Of a stretch of DNA of 64,000 nt, positions 1 through 7,293 are shown piece by piece. The DNA is from Nocardioides sp. JQ2195 (GTDB taxonomy: Bacteria > Actinomycetota > Actinomycetes > Propionibacteriales > Nocardioidaceae): the NCBI RefSeq assembly GCF_012272695.1, contig NZ_CP050902.1, forward strand, positions 310,001-374,000. Reading direction: 5' to 3'. The notes under the pieces are model-generated. The model saw nothing but the letters and a program-made list of their open reading frames with translations, was not told the origin of the DNA and ran no database searches. The stretch's first letter is position 1. The number at the start of each line of letters is the position of its first letter. The translations under genes and the position numbers were made by a program.

Positions 1-320
1 ACTCCCGCTTCGCGGAGTCCGACATCAGTCTCTCGGCCCTGCGCACGGCCGCGATCGTGGTCTCGATCGTCTTCGCGCTCTGGTCGGTCGCGGCCATGGT
101 GGTGGCGTGGTTCGCCTTCAGGGGAGCCGGCTGGGCGCGCATCCTGCTGATCGTCTCGGCCGCCGTGGCCGCAGCCTTCAGCCTGGCCACGGCGATCTCC
201 TCGCCACCGATGCTGGTGGTCACCGGCGTTGCCGTGTTCACGGTCGTGCGGTTGACGCAACCGCCCTCCGTCGCCTGGTTCGCCGAGAAGGACCGGGAGC
301 GCCGCGAAGCCCGCAGGTAG
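1..320 (+). CDS. C-terminal part of a membrane protein (left edge, partial)
   Basis: The frame is open from the left edge (first whole codon at base 3) to a TAG at 318-320, so about 105 C-terminal residues are visible and the start lies outside. Three hydrophobic stretches follow one another (roughly visible residues 13-36, 42-57 and 62-80), and the protein ends in a short charged tail rich in Arg, Lys and Glu. That is the look of a small integral membrane protein or the membrane domain of a larger one. I recognise no family. The GTG at 57 could be an internal start, but the open frame before it argues against this. Confidence 0.6.
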   Translation, partial: SRFAESDISLSALRTAAIVVSIVFALWSVAAMVVAWFAFRGAGWARILLIVSAAVAAAFSLATAISSPPMLVVTGVAVFTVVRLTQPPSVAWFAEKDRERREARR

Positions 321-370
321 TCGCGGCCGGTAGGCGCGGCCAGTAGGGACGGCCGGTCGGAGGTGGTCGC

Positions 371-1534
371 TCAGGCGAGGAGGTCTGCCGCGACGAGTCG
401 CTCGATGCCGGCCTCGATCACCTCGGGCTCCTTGCAGAACGCCCACCTGACCAGGTGGCGCCCGGCCTCGAGGTCGTCGTAGAACGCCTGCGCGGGGATC
501 GCCACCACCCCGGCCCGCTCGGGGAGCGCACGGCAGAACGTGTCACCGTCGGGCCAGCCGAGGCGGCGCACGTCGGTGGCTACGAAGTAGGTGCCCTCCG
601 GGACCCGGACGTCGACGTCGAGCTGCGCGAGCCCCGCGCAGAGCTGGTCGCGCCGTCCCTGCAGTGACCGGGTCAGCTCCTCGTAGAACGCCGACTCCTC
701 GTCGAGGGCGTGGGCGACGGCGGACTGCAGCGGGGTGCCGCTCGAGAACGACAACCACTGCTTGGCGCCGAGGACGGCCGTCACCAGCTCTGCCGGGCCC
801 GTGGCCCAGCCGATCTTCCACCCGGTGAAGGAGAACATCTTGCCGGCGCTGGAGAGGGTGACCGTGCGCTCGAACATCCCGGGCAGGGTGGCCAGCGGGA
901 CGTGCACGTGGTCGTCGAAGACGAGGTGCTCGTAGACCTCGTCGGTGACCACCAGCAGGTCGTGCTCGATCGCGACGTCGGCGATCCCCTGCAGCTCGTC
1001 GCGGGTCAGCACGGACCCGGTGGGGTTGTGCGGGGTGTTGACCAGCAGCAGCTTGGTGCGCTCGGTGATCGCCGCCCGCAGCTCGTCGACGTCGAGCCGG
1101 AAGTCGGGCGCGCGCAGGGTGACCGGTCGCCGTACGCCGCCGGCGAAGGCGATCATCGCAAGGTAGGAGTCGTAGTAGGGCTCCAGCACGACGACTTCGT
1201 CGCCCGGGTCGACAAGGGCCAGCAGCGCCGCGGCGATGCCCTCGGTGGCGCCGGTCGTGACCACCACCTCGCGGGCCGGATCCAGCTCGATGCCGTAGTG
1301 GCGGGCCTGGTGGGCGGCGATCGCCTCTCGCAGGGGGAGGGTGCCGATGCCCGGGGCGTACTGGTTCTCGCCGGCCCGCAGCGCGACCACCGCCCGCTCG
1401 ACCACCGAGGCGGGTCCGTCGACGTCGGGAAAGCCCTGGCCGAGGTTGATCGCGCCGGTCTGCATCGCCAGCGCGGACATCTCGGTGAAGATGGTGGTCG
1501 GGATGCCGTCGAGCCGTTTCGCTGTGCTTGCCAT
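371..1534 (-). CDS. PLP-dependent class I/II aminotransferase
   Basis: This is a 387-residue fold-type I aminotransferase of the kynurenine/methionine aminotransferase-like group, which moves an amino group from an amino acid to a 2-oxo acid in the cytoplasm. Visible landmarks are NTPHNPTG near residue 167, TDEVYEHLVFD near 198 and SSAGKMFSFTGWKIGW near 229, with Lys232 the expected Schiff-base lysine. I chose the ATG at 1534 because the protein then begins MASTAKRLDG, the family's usual N-terminus, and because a TACCCT box sits 7 nt upstream; longer versions of the frame run into the divergent sortase gene. Substrate is not readable; DapC-like and kynurenine aminotransferase-like enzymes share these motifs. 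Confidence 0.9.
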   Translation of the reverse strand: MASTAKRLDGIPTTIFTEMSALAMQTGAINLGQGFPDVDGPASVVERAVVALRAGENQYAPGIGTLPLREAIAAHQARHYGIELDPAREVVVTTGATEGIAAALLALVDPGDEVVVLEPYYDSYLAMIAFAGGVRRPVTLRAPDFRLDVDELRAAITERTKLLLVNTPHNPTGSVLTRDELQGIADVAIEHDLLVVTDEVYEHLVFDDHVHVPLATLPGMFERTVTLSSAGKMFSFTGWKIGWATGPAELVTAVLGAKQWLSFSSGTPLQSAVAHALDEESAFYEELTRSLQGRRDQLCAGLAQLDVDVRVPEGTYFVATDVRRLGWPDGDTFCRALPERAGVVAIPAQAFYDDLEAGRHLVRWAFCKEPEVIEAGIERLVAADLLA

Positions 1535-1541
1535 GCTGCCG

Positions 1542-1547
1542 AGGGTA
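1542..1547 (-). promoter_or_regulatory. -10 box TACCCT, aminotransferase (leaderless)
   Basis: Read on the minus strand, TACCCT ends 7 nt before the ATG at 1534, which predicts a transcript starting at or next to the start codon. Confidence 0.45.
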
Positions 1548-1565
1548 GTCGGGCAGAATCGGAGC

Positions 1566-2246
1566 ATGGCCGCACCGGACCCCGGGACGAAGCCGCGCCA
1601 CCGCACCTCGTGGTGGCTCGGCCTCGTGCTGGTGCTGGCCGGACTCGCCGTCCTCGGCTGGGTGGCGTGGCAGTTCTGGGGCACCAACTGGGTGGCGCAC
1701 CGCACCCAGGAGCGCATCGTCGGTGAGGTCGAGAAGAAGTGGGAGGCGGACGGCGCCGACGTGGTCCGGGTCCCCGAGGGCGACGTGGAGGCCCTGGTCA
1801 GGATCCCGAGGTTCGGTGACGACTACTCCGTCCCCGTGCTCGAAGGCACCTCCGACGACGTGCTCGCTGCCGGTCTCGGCCACTTCGAGGACTCCGCCGG
1901 TCCGGGACGCAAGGGCAACTACGCCCTGGCGGGACACCGGATCACGCACGGCGAGCCGCTGCGGGGGATGCCCGACCTCGAGGTGGGCGACGAGGTCATC
2001 GTGCAGACCCGCAGCACGACCTACACCTATGTGCTGACCTCTGCCGGTGCCGACCTGGAGGTGCCGTTCACCGCCGGATGGGTGGTCGACCCCCTTCCGG
2101 TGAACCCCGACCGCGGGGGCGTGCAACCCGACCAGCGCGAGGGCCAACGGCTGATCACCCTGACCACGTGTGCGGAGCTGTTCCACACCGACCAGCGGCT
2201 GGTCGCCTTCGGGGTGCTGGAGAAGGCGGAACCGGTCAGTCGTTGA
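1566..2246 (+). CDS. class E sortase
   Basis: A 226-residue sortase, a membrane-anchored cysteine transpeptidase that cuts sorting signals of secreted proteins and joins them to the cell wall. One N-terminal membrane helix (about 16-36) is followed by the beta-barrel catalytic domain. The triad is visible: His124 in ALAGHRITHG, Cys202 in LTTCAEL and Arg211 in HTDQRLV. The TLTTC form and a compact single-helix layout are typical of actinobacterial class E sortases. It is divergent from the aminotransferase (31 bp between starts) and its 3' end overlaps the convergent DedA gene by 11 bp. A likely client, the LPNTG surface protein, lies 0.75 kb downstream on the other strand. Confidence 0.92.
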   Translation: MAAPDPGTKPRHRTSWWLGLVLVLAGLAVLGWVAWQFWGTNWVAHRTQERIVGEVEKKWEADGADVVRVPEGDVEALVRIPRFGDDYSVPVLEGTSDDVLAAGLGHFEDSAGPGRKGNYALAGHRITHGEPLRGMPDLEVGDEVIVQTRSTTYTYVLTSAGADLEVPFTAGWVVDPLPVNPDRGGVQPDQREGQRLITLTTCAELFHTDQRLVAFGVLEKAEPVSR

Positions 2247-2916
2247 CCTCGTCGATGGCCGCGGCGGCCTCCTTGCGGTGCCGCCACCACTCGAAGACCA
2301 TCGGCAGCACCGAGATCGCCACGATCACCAGGATCGCCGCCTCGATGTTGTGCTGGAGGAACTCGATGCCGCCGAGGAAGTAGCCCAGCAGGGTGATCCC
2401 CGTGGCCCACAGGACGGCACCGATCGCGGACCACAGGAAGAAGTGCCGGCGGTCCATCCTGCCGACCCCGGCGACCAGGGTGATGAAGGTGCGCACGATG
2501 GGCACGAACCGGCCCAGCACCAACGCCTTGGCGCCGTGCTTCTCGAAGAAGAGCTCGGTCTTGGTGAAGTGCTCCTGCTTCAGGAACCGGCCGCGGTGCT
2601 CGTAGACCTTGGGCCCGATGGCTCGACCGATCTCGTAGCCGGTGATGTTGCCGAGCAGGGCAGCCAGGGACAGCAGCACGCAGGCCACCACGATGTTGAC
2701 GTCGATGCCGGCCTCGCCCGCCCCGGCGCGATGGATGAACAGCCCGACGCTGAACAGCAGGGAGTCCCCGGGCAGGATCGGGAAGAGCAGCCCGCACTCC
2801 ACGAAGACGATCAGGATGCTGACCCAGAACATCTCCTGGCCGAACTTGTCGAGCAGCCACTCGGGGTCCATCCAGTCCAGGCCCAGGAGCAGCGGGTGCA
2901 GGAGATCGGTGATCAC
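2236..2916 (-). CDS. DedA/SNARE-associated family membrane protein
   Basis: About 226 residues. DedA proteins are polytopic inner-membrane proteins implicated in lipid carrier (undecaprenyl phosphate or phosphatidylethanolamine) flipping and membrane homeostasis. The family signature is clear: ECGLLFPILPGDSLLF in the first half and GRFVPIVRTFITLVAGVGRM in the middle, with several hydrophobic helices and a charged C-terminus. I start it at the GTG at 2916 because a TAGGGT box lies exactly 7 nt upstream; an in-frame ATG at 2967 would put that box inside the gene. It sits between the sortase and the surface protein, but whether it helps sorting is unknown. Confidence 0.88.
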   Translation of the reverse strand: MITDLLHPLLLGLDWMDPEWLLDKFGQEMFWVSILIVFVECGLLFPILPGDSLLFSVGLFIHRAGAGEAGIDVNIVVACVLLSLAALLGNITGYEIGRAIGPKVYEHRGRFLKQEHFTKTELFFEKHGAKALVLGRFVPIVRTFITLVAGVGRMDRRHFFLWSAIGAVLWATGITLLGYFLGGIEFLQHNIEAAILVIVAISVLPMVFEWWRHRKEAAAAIDEVND

Positions 2917-2923
2917 GGGCGCA

Positions 2924-2929
2924 ACCCTA
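2924..2929 (-). promoter_or_regulatory. -10 box TAGGGT, DedA gene (leaderless)
   Basis: TAGGGT on the minus strand, 7 nt before the GTG at 2916. It decides the start chosen for the DedA gene. Confidence 0.5.
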
Positions 2930-3000
2930 CTGGCGTGAAACAGCGGCCCGCGCCGCATGGGGGACATTTTGGCGCAGGCCGCTGGGTCTGTGGTGGTGGG

Positions 3001-6000
3001 TCAGGCGCGACGCCTCCGGTTCCGGAACATCAGCCAGGCCCCGAAGGTCAGGTACAGGCCGCCCAGGACGGCGTACATGCCGGACCCGGACGGTGCGCCC
3101 GTGTTGGGCAGGATCGCGTCAGGCGTGCTCGGCTTCGCCTGCGGCTTCGGTCCTTCCTCGGGGCCTTCCCCGGGGTCGTCCGCGGGTGCCGGGCCGGCAC
3201 ACGCGCTGGTCGCCTGCGGGTACGCCACCGTGGTGGTGAACTCCGGGTTCACCTGGAAGCGGACCTCGACTCCCTCACGAGTCCACGCGTAGTTGCCGGT
3301 GGTCTCCGAGTAGGTGCCGTCCGGGTTGCGCACCCATCCCGGCCAACCCGCCGGGTCGACCGAGGCGCCCGGCCACAGCAGCTCACCCGCGAGCGGCTGG
3401 CCGGTGACGACGTAGTCGCGTCCGTCCGGGTTGACGAACGTGATCGTCATGTCCGTCGGTCCCACGTAGTCGTCCGGAAGGGTCATCGCGTAGCTGAGGT
3501 AGGGGATGTCCCCCACGCAGACCGAGCTGATGGAACCGGGCAGCAGCGAGCAGTCCAGGCCGGCGTCCGGTGAGGGCGCGAACCTCTGCTCCGTGACCCC
3601 GGGACCGAAGAACATCCCGTTGGTCGCGGTGGCGACCGCTTCGCCGGTGCTGGGGTCGACGGACCACTCGATGTCGTCCTGGACCGGGAAGTCCGCCCAC
3701 CTGATGTTGTCGCTCGTGGCGTCGGTGTTGCACGGGTCGATCTCGGTCGGTTCTGCCTCGAGTGCGATGACGCAGTCCCCGGTCGCCGCCTCGACCACGA
3801 TGTCGTCGTACGTCGTGGTGGTCGACTCGGTGCCTGCGTCGTCGAACACGTGGCCGGCGTCGGCGGTGTAGACCACGTCGTAGGAGCCGGGGCCGTAGAC
3901 GGTCTCGTCCACGATGGGATCACCGTTGACGGTGACCGTCGCGTGGGCGGCCGGGGTCACCGTGAGGGTGCCGTCGTCGAAGCAGGTCGGTGGCGTCGGT
4001 GCGGGCTCCGCCGGGACGTCCAGGCAGGTCGTGGCGGCAGCGATGTCGACGTGGAAGCTCCAGTCGGCGTCGGTGTCCTCGTAGCCGGGGAGGGCGGTCG
4101 CGGTCAGCGTTCCGGACAGCGGGCCGTCATGCGTTCCGGGCGCGATGGTGTCGCCGTCGAGGGCGTAGGTGATGCCCTCGGTGTCGGGGACGGTGAGCGT
4201 CCCCTGGACGTCGCACGCGCTCGACTGGGTGACCACCGGGTCGACCGGGGCGGCGCACTTGATGCCGTTGTCGGCGGGCAGTGAGTACCGCTTCTCGGTC
4301 ACCCCGTTGCTGAAGGACATGCCGTTGATCGCGGTGGCGATGGCCTCACCGGTGCTGGCGTCGACGGACCACACGATGTTGTCGAGCGTCGGGAAGGGCG
4401 CCCACTCCACGTTGTCGACGACCACGTCCGGGTTGCAGGTGTCGGTCGAGTCGGGCTGGGCCGGGACGTCGATGACGCAGTCCCCGGTGGCCGCCTCGAC
4501 CACGATGTCGTCGTACGTCGTGGTGGTCGACTCGGTGCCTGCGTCGTCGAACACGTGGCCGGCGTCGGCGGTGTAGACCACGTCGTAGGAACCGGGACCG
4601 AACATGGTCGCCGACGTGATCGTGGTGCCGTTGACGGTGACCGTCGCGTGGTCACGGATCTCCACCGTGAGGTAGCCGTCGTCGTAGCAGGTCGGTGCGG
4701 TCACGATCGGCTCAGCCGGGACGTCCAGGCAGGTCGTGGCCGCGGCGAACGAGTGCTCGAAGGTCGCGGTTCCGTCCGGGTGGATGGTCCAGCCCGGAGC
4801 AGGGGAGAAGGCGAAGAACACGTCGGGGGTCGCGGTGATGGTGACCGTCGTCGCCTCGGTGCCACTGGCTGCCGGCGAGATCGCGTAGCTGACGTGGTCG
4901 GTGTCCCCGATGGCGATCGACCACGGGGTGTCGCAGGCGGTGCTGGGCGTGATCGTCGGCGCGGCGAGGTCGACCGTGACGATGCACGGCACGTCCGTGG
5001 TGGGGACGTAGGTGACCGTGTAGGTCGCCTCGTTGCCCGGGAACACGTTCGGCGGCACGGCGGTGAACGTCGCAGTGCCGTCACCGTTGTCGACGCCGGT
5101 GTACTGGGACGAATGCGAGAGGGTGACCGAGTCGTCCGCAGTGCCGCACGGGTCGCTGACCTGGACCGTCGGCAGGTCGTCGATCACGACCGGACAGCTC
5201 GACAGCTGGCTGAAGGTGTGGCTGAAGGAGATGGTCTCGGTCGGTGCCCCGCTGCCGTTGAGGAAGCGGTACGGCGAGACGGCGGTCCAGGTCACCGTGA
5301 AGGTCCCGCCCGGCTCGAGACTGCCGGAGGTGGAGACGGTGGCCCGATCAGCCGGGTAGGCGGGCAGCTGGTAGGAACCGAGCGGGTCGGCGCAGGTCGG
5401 TTCGGTCCACGTCGGCGGCGCCGGCGGGTCGATCAGCACCGGGCAGTCGTCCTTGCTCGGCTTCGAGGCCTGGCCGGTGTCGAACGAGTAGACGTAGGTG
5501 AGGCCCTGGGCGTCCTCGAAGCCCCAGGTCCCGGGGATGCGGTTGCTGTTGTAGGCGACGGAGTTGACGGTCTGTGCCTTCTCGTTGTCCTCCGGGGTGC
5601 TGGAGTACTTGCAGATCCAGACCTTGGACTCCGGGCCGTCCGTCGTCGGCGCGAGCGCGGCCTCGGTGGTGCTGGTGGACTTCGCGGGGGCCGGCTTCGT
5701 CTCCGGCGTGGGCTGCTCGTCAGCGGGTTCGCCGGCCTTGGGCTCCGCGGCCTTGGGTTCCTCGGGTGTCGGCGCCTCTTCCGCCGGCTCTTCCGCCGGC
5801 TCGGCCGCCGGCTCGGCCGACGTCGGGGCCTGGGTCTCTGGTTCGGCCGGTGTGTCGGGTGCAGGGACCGCGTCATCGGCGGGTGCCGACGGGCTCGCAG
5901 ACGTCGTTCCATCGGGTGGAGACCATTCGCCGTCGGCAGCAGCCGGTCCGGCCAGGCCCGCGACTGCGGCGAGCGAGATCAGGAGCACGGCGGCCATCCT

Positions 6001-6048
6001 GGCCAAGAGCTGGCGGAAGGACGACGCGCGACGGTACGCGGAATGCAT
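3001..6048 (-). CDS. LPNTG-anchored repeat surface protein
   Basis: A 1015-residue secreted protein covalently anchored to the wall. It has a Sec signal peptide (about residues 1-40, cut near AAADG), a 70-residue Pro/Glu/Ala-rich low-complexity stalk, then extracellular beta-rich modules with regularly placed cysteines. The C-terminal sorting signal is complete: LPNTG at 980-984, a hydrophobic segment and a final RNRRRRA. The second half contains two tandem units of about 235 residues, each with a CLDVPAEP element and a YDVVYTADAGHVFDD element. I chose the ATG at 6048 because the signal peptide follows directly and GGGGGA precedes it by 10 nt; an ATG at 6066 is the alternative. I recognise no named adhesin. 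The class E sortase at 1566-2246 is the probable anchoring enzyme. Confidence 0.88.
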   Translation of the reverse strand: MHSAYRRASSFRQLLARMAAVLLISLAAVAGLAGPAAADGEWSPPDGTTSASPSAPADDAVPAPDTPAEPETQAPTSAEPAAEPAEEPAEEAPTPEEPKAAEPKAGEPADEQPTPETKPAPAKSTSTTEAALAPTTDGPESKVWICKYSSTPEDNEKAQTVNSVAYNSNRIPGTWGFEDAQGLTYVYSFDTGQASKPSKDDCPVLIDPPAPPTWTEPTCADPLGSYQLPAYPADRATVSTSGSLEPGGTFTVTWTAVSPYRFLNGSGAPTETISFSHTFSQLSSCPVVIDDLPTVQVSDPCGTADDSVTLSHSSQYTGVDNGDGTATFTAVPPNVFPGNEATYTVTYVPTTDVPCIVTVDLAAPTITPSTACDTPWSIAIGDTDHVSYAISPAASGTEATTVTITATPDVFFAFSPAPGWTIHPDGTATFEHSFAAATTCLDVPAEPIVTAPTCYDDGYLTVEIRDHATVTVNGTTITSATMFGPGSYDVVYTADAGHVFDDAGTESTTTTYDDIVVEAATGDCVIDVPAQPDSTDTCNPDVVVDNVEWAPFPTLDNIVWSVDASTGEAIATAINGMSFSNGVTEKRYSLPADNGIKCAAPVDPVVTQSSACDVQGTLTVPDTEGITYALDGDTIAPGTHDGPLSGTLTATALPGYEDTDADWSFHVDIAAATTCLDVPAEPAPTPPTCFDDGTLTVTPAAHATVTVNGDPIVDETVYGPGSYDVVYTADAGHVFDDAGTESTTTTYDDIVVEAATGDCVIALEAEPTEIDPCNTDATSDNIRWADFPVQDDIEWSVDPSTGEAVATATNGMFFGPGVTEQRFAPSPDAGLDCSLLPGSISSVCVGDIPYLSYAMTLPDDYVGPTDMTITFVNPDGRDYVVTGQPLAGELLWPGASVDPAGWPGWVRNPDGTYSETTGNYAWTREGVEVRFQVNPEFTTTVAYPQATSACAGPAPADDPGEGPEEGPKPQAKPSTPDAILPNTGAPSGSGMYAVLGGLYLTFGAWLMFRNRRRRA
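3766..3895. repeat. near-identical 130-bp repeat, copy 1
   Basis: This block matches 4471-4600 at 127 of 130 positions by eye, offset by exactly 705 bp (235 codons). It encodes the YDVVYTADAGHVFDD to EAATGDCVI part of the surface protein repeat. Flanking parts of the unit have the same 705-bp period but are far more diverged. Confidence 0.85.
4471..4600. repeat. near-identical 130-bp repeat, copy 2
   Basis: Partner of 3766-3895, in the same gene and frame. The three differences are single bases, one near the start and two near the end of the block. Confidence 0.85.
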
Positions 6049-6222
6049 GGACACTGGATCCCCCATGGATCTGGCCCGAGCACGCTCCACCGAGGCGCTG
6101 CCCATGCGTTTTTTCCGTCGCGTCGAGCCCCCGAGTGCCTGCCGTGACGAATCAACACGCAAGCCGCATCCCCATTGGACGTGCGCGGTTACGTTGTTGC
6201 TCGCGGCGCTGTGCCTCGAGCT

Positions 6223-6238
6223 GTCTGATTCGTCAGAC
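6223..6238. promoter_or_regulatory. inverted repeat GTCTGA-TTCG-TCAGAC
   Basis: Perfect 6-bp arms around TTCG, about 175 bp upstream of the surface-protein start. It could be an operator or, in RNA, a small tetraloop hairpin. No evidence chooses between them. Confidence 0.35.
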
Positions 6239-6393
6239 TGATCTGCGGTCCCCCCGGCATGGCCGGCGCTTCACAATCGTGTGTGTTCGCCTGTCACCAC
6301 CGATACCCACCCGTGGTGCCATTGGCCAACACGGTAGGCGTCCGGCGCTGATCTGGCACCACAAACGCCGTCCAGGCCAGGAAGATGGCACGA

Positions 6394-6417
6394 ACGGGCC
6401 ATTCTGGAACGGCCCGT
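6394..6417. promoter_or_regulatory. inverted repeat ACGGGCC / GGCCCGT
   Basis: Perfect 7-bp arms with a 10-nt spacer, about 75 bp before the methyltransferase -10 box. The genes on both sides point away from it, so it is not a terminator. An operator for one of the divergent promoters is the natural reading. Confidence 0.35.
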
Positions 6418-6492
6418 CTGTGTGCTGCAACCACCCGCCTGTCCCGTAACTTTCCCGGGCGCGTGACGGGAGTTCTCCACTGGTGCTGGCGT

Positions 6493-6498
6493 TACGGT
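6493..6498 (+). promoter_or_regulatory. -10 box TACGGT, SpoU methyltransferase (leaderless)
   Basis: TACGGT is followed by 7 nt and the GTG at 6506. It supports that GTG as the start. Confidence 0.45.
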
Positions 6499-6505
6499 TC
6501 GCCTT

Positions 6506-7198
6506 GTGGATGATGCGAAACCCGTCGACGACGGCGGATCCCGGGCGCCGTACGACCCGATGCCGCACGGACCCGAGGAGGTGGGGCTCGGGCCGTGGGA
6601 GGGTGCGTGGCCCGTGGGTGAGCAGTACGACGAACAGCTGCTCGCGCAGGGCGATCGCCGCAACGTCGTGGACCGCTACCGCTACTGGACGATGGAGGCG
6701 ATCGTCGCGGACCTCGACGAGCGACGACACGGCTTCCACGTGGCGATCGAGAACTGGCAGCACGACTTCAACATCGGCACGATCGTGCGCACCGCGAATG
6801 CCTTCCTCGCCGCGGAGGTGCACATCGTGGGCAGGAAGCGGTGGAACCGTCGCGGCGCGATGGTGACCGATCGCTATCAGCACATCCGCCACCACGACAC
6901 TGCCGAGGACCTCGCGGCGTACCTCCACGAGAAGTCGGTGCGGTTGCTCGGCATCGACAACCTGCCCGGCTCGGCGCACCTCGAGACGATGCAGCTGCCC
7001 CGCTCGGTGTGCTTCCTGTTCGGTCAGGAGGGGCCCGGCCTCTCCCCGGGCGCCCGTGACGCCGTGGACGGCACCTTCTCGATCGCACAGTTCGGCTCGA
7101 CCCGGTCGATCAACGCCTCCGCGGCCGCGGCGATCGCGATGCACACCTGGGTGCGGGAGTACGCCGACCTGTCGGGGGATGACGCCTGGCGTGGCTGA
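6506..7198 (+). CDS. SpoU/TrmH-family RNA 2'-O-methyltransferase
   Basis: A 230-residue SPOUT enzyme that methylates a ribose 2'-OH of tRNA or rRNA using S-adenosylmethionine bound in a trefoil knot. All three family motifs are present in order: NIGTIVRTANAF (motif 1, about residue 91), FLFGQEGPGLS (motif 2, about 171) and SINASAAAAIAMH (motif 3, about 199). The 70-residue N-terminal extension is acidic and not recognisable. The GTG start is set by the leaderless -10 box 7 nt upstream. The target nucleotide cannot be told from sequence. It stands alone, 95 bp before the giant exported-protein gene. Confidence 0.9.
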   Translation: MDDAKPVDDGGSRAPYDPMPHGPEEVGLGPWEGAWPVGEQYDEQLLAQGDRRNVVDRYRYWTMEAIVADLDERRHGFHVAIENWQHDFNIGTIVRTANAFLAAEVHIVGRKRWNRRGAMVTDRYQHIRHHDTAEDLAAYLHEKSVRLLGIDNLPGSAHLETMQLPRSVCFLFGQEGPGLSPGARDAVDGTFSIAQFGSTRSINASAAAAIAMHTWVREYADLSGDDAWRG

Positions 7199-7228
7199 GC
7201 CGGCTGTGCCGAACTCAGGAATTTGATC

Positions 7229-7234
7229 TAGCCT
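7229..7234 (+). promoter_or_regulatory. -10 box TAGCCT, seven-gene surface/signalling operon
   Basis: TAGCCT lies about 60 nt before the first start codon of the operon at 7294, so this promoter would give a leadered mRNA, unlike most promoters in the window. Confidence 0.4.
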
Positions 7235-7293
7235 GTCCCGGTATTGGCGAATTTCGGGAGGGGCCACCATCGGTCCCCGGCGTCAACTGGGGG

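Larger units (their letters stand above)
6049..6505. other. 457-bp divergent intergenic region
   Basis: This is the only gap over 300 bp in the window. It separates the surface-protein gene (leftward) from the SpoU methyltransferase gene (rightward) and must hold the promoters of both. Base composition is lower in GC than its surroundings, with a run of six T at 6109-6114. I see two perfect small inverted repeats (6223-6238 and 6394-6417) and the leaderless -10 box of the methyltransferase at 6493-6498. I found no convincing small gene. The first 110 bp, read leftward, would be a long leader for the surface-protein mRNA. Confidence 0.6.

Noticed and set aside
6049..6160. Possible c-di-GMP or other riboswitch in the leader of the LPNTG surface-protein gene
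   Set aside because: The leader has a GGAAAAAACGC stretch, but I could not find the GEMM core (GACGCAAAGCC) or a second conserved helix.
6316..6327. 12-mer GTGCCATTGGCC, reverse complement of the sequence just before the HTH-regulator -10 box (26707-26718)
   Set aside because: Only two copies, not palindromic and at different positions relative to their genes; too little to call an operator.
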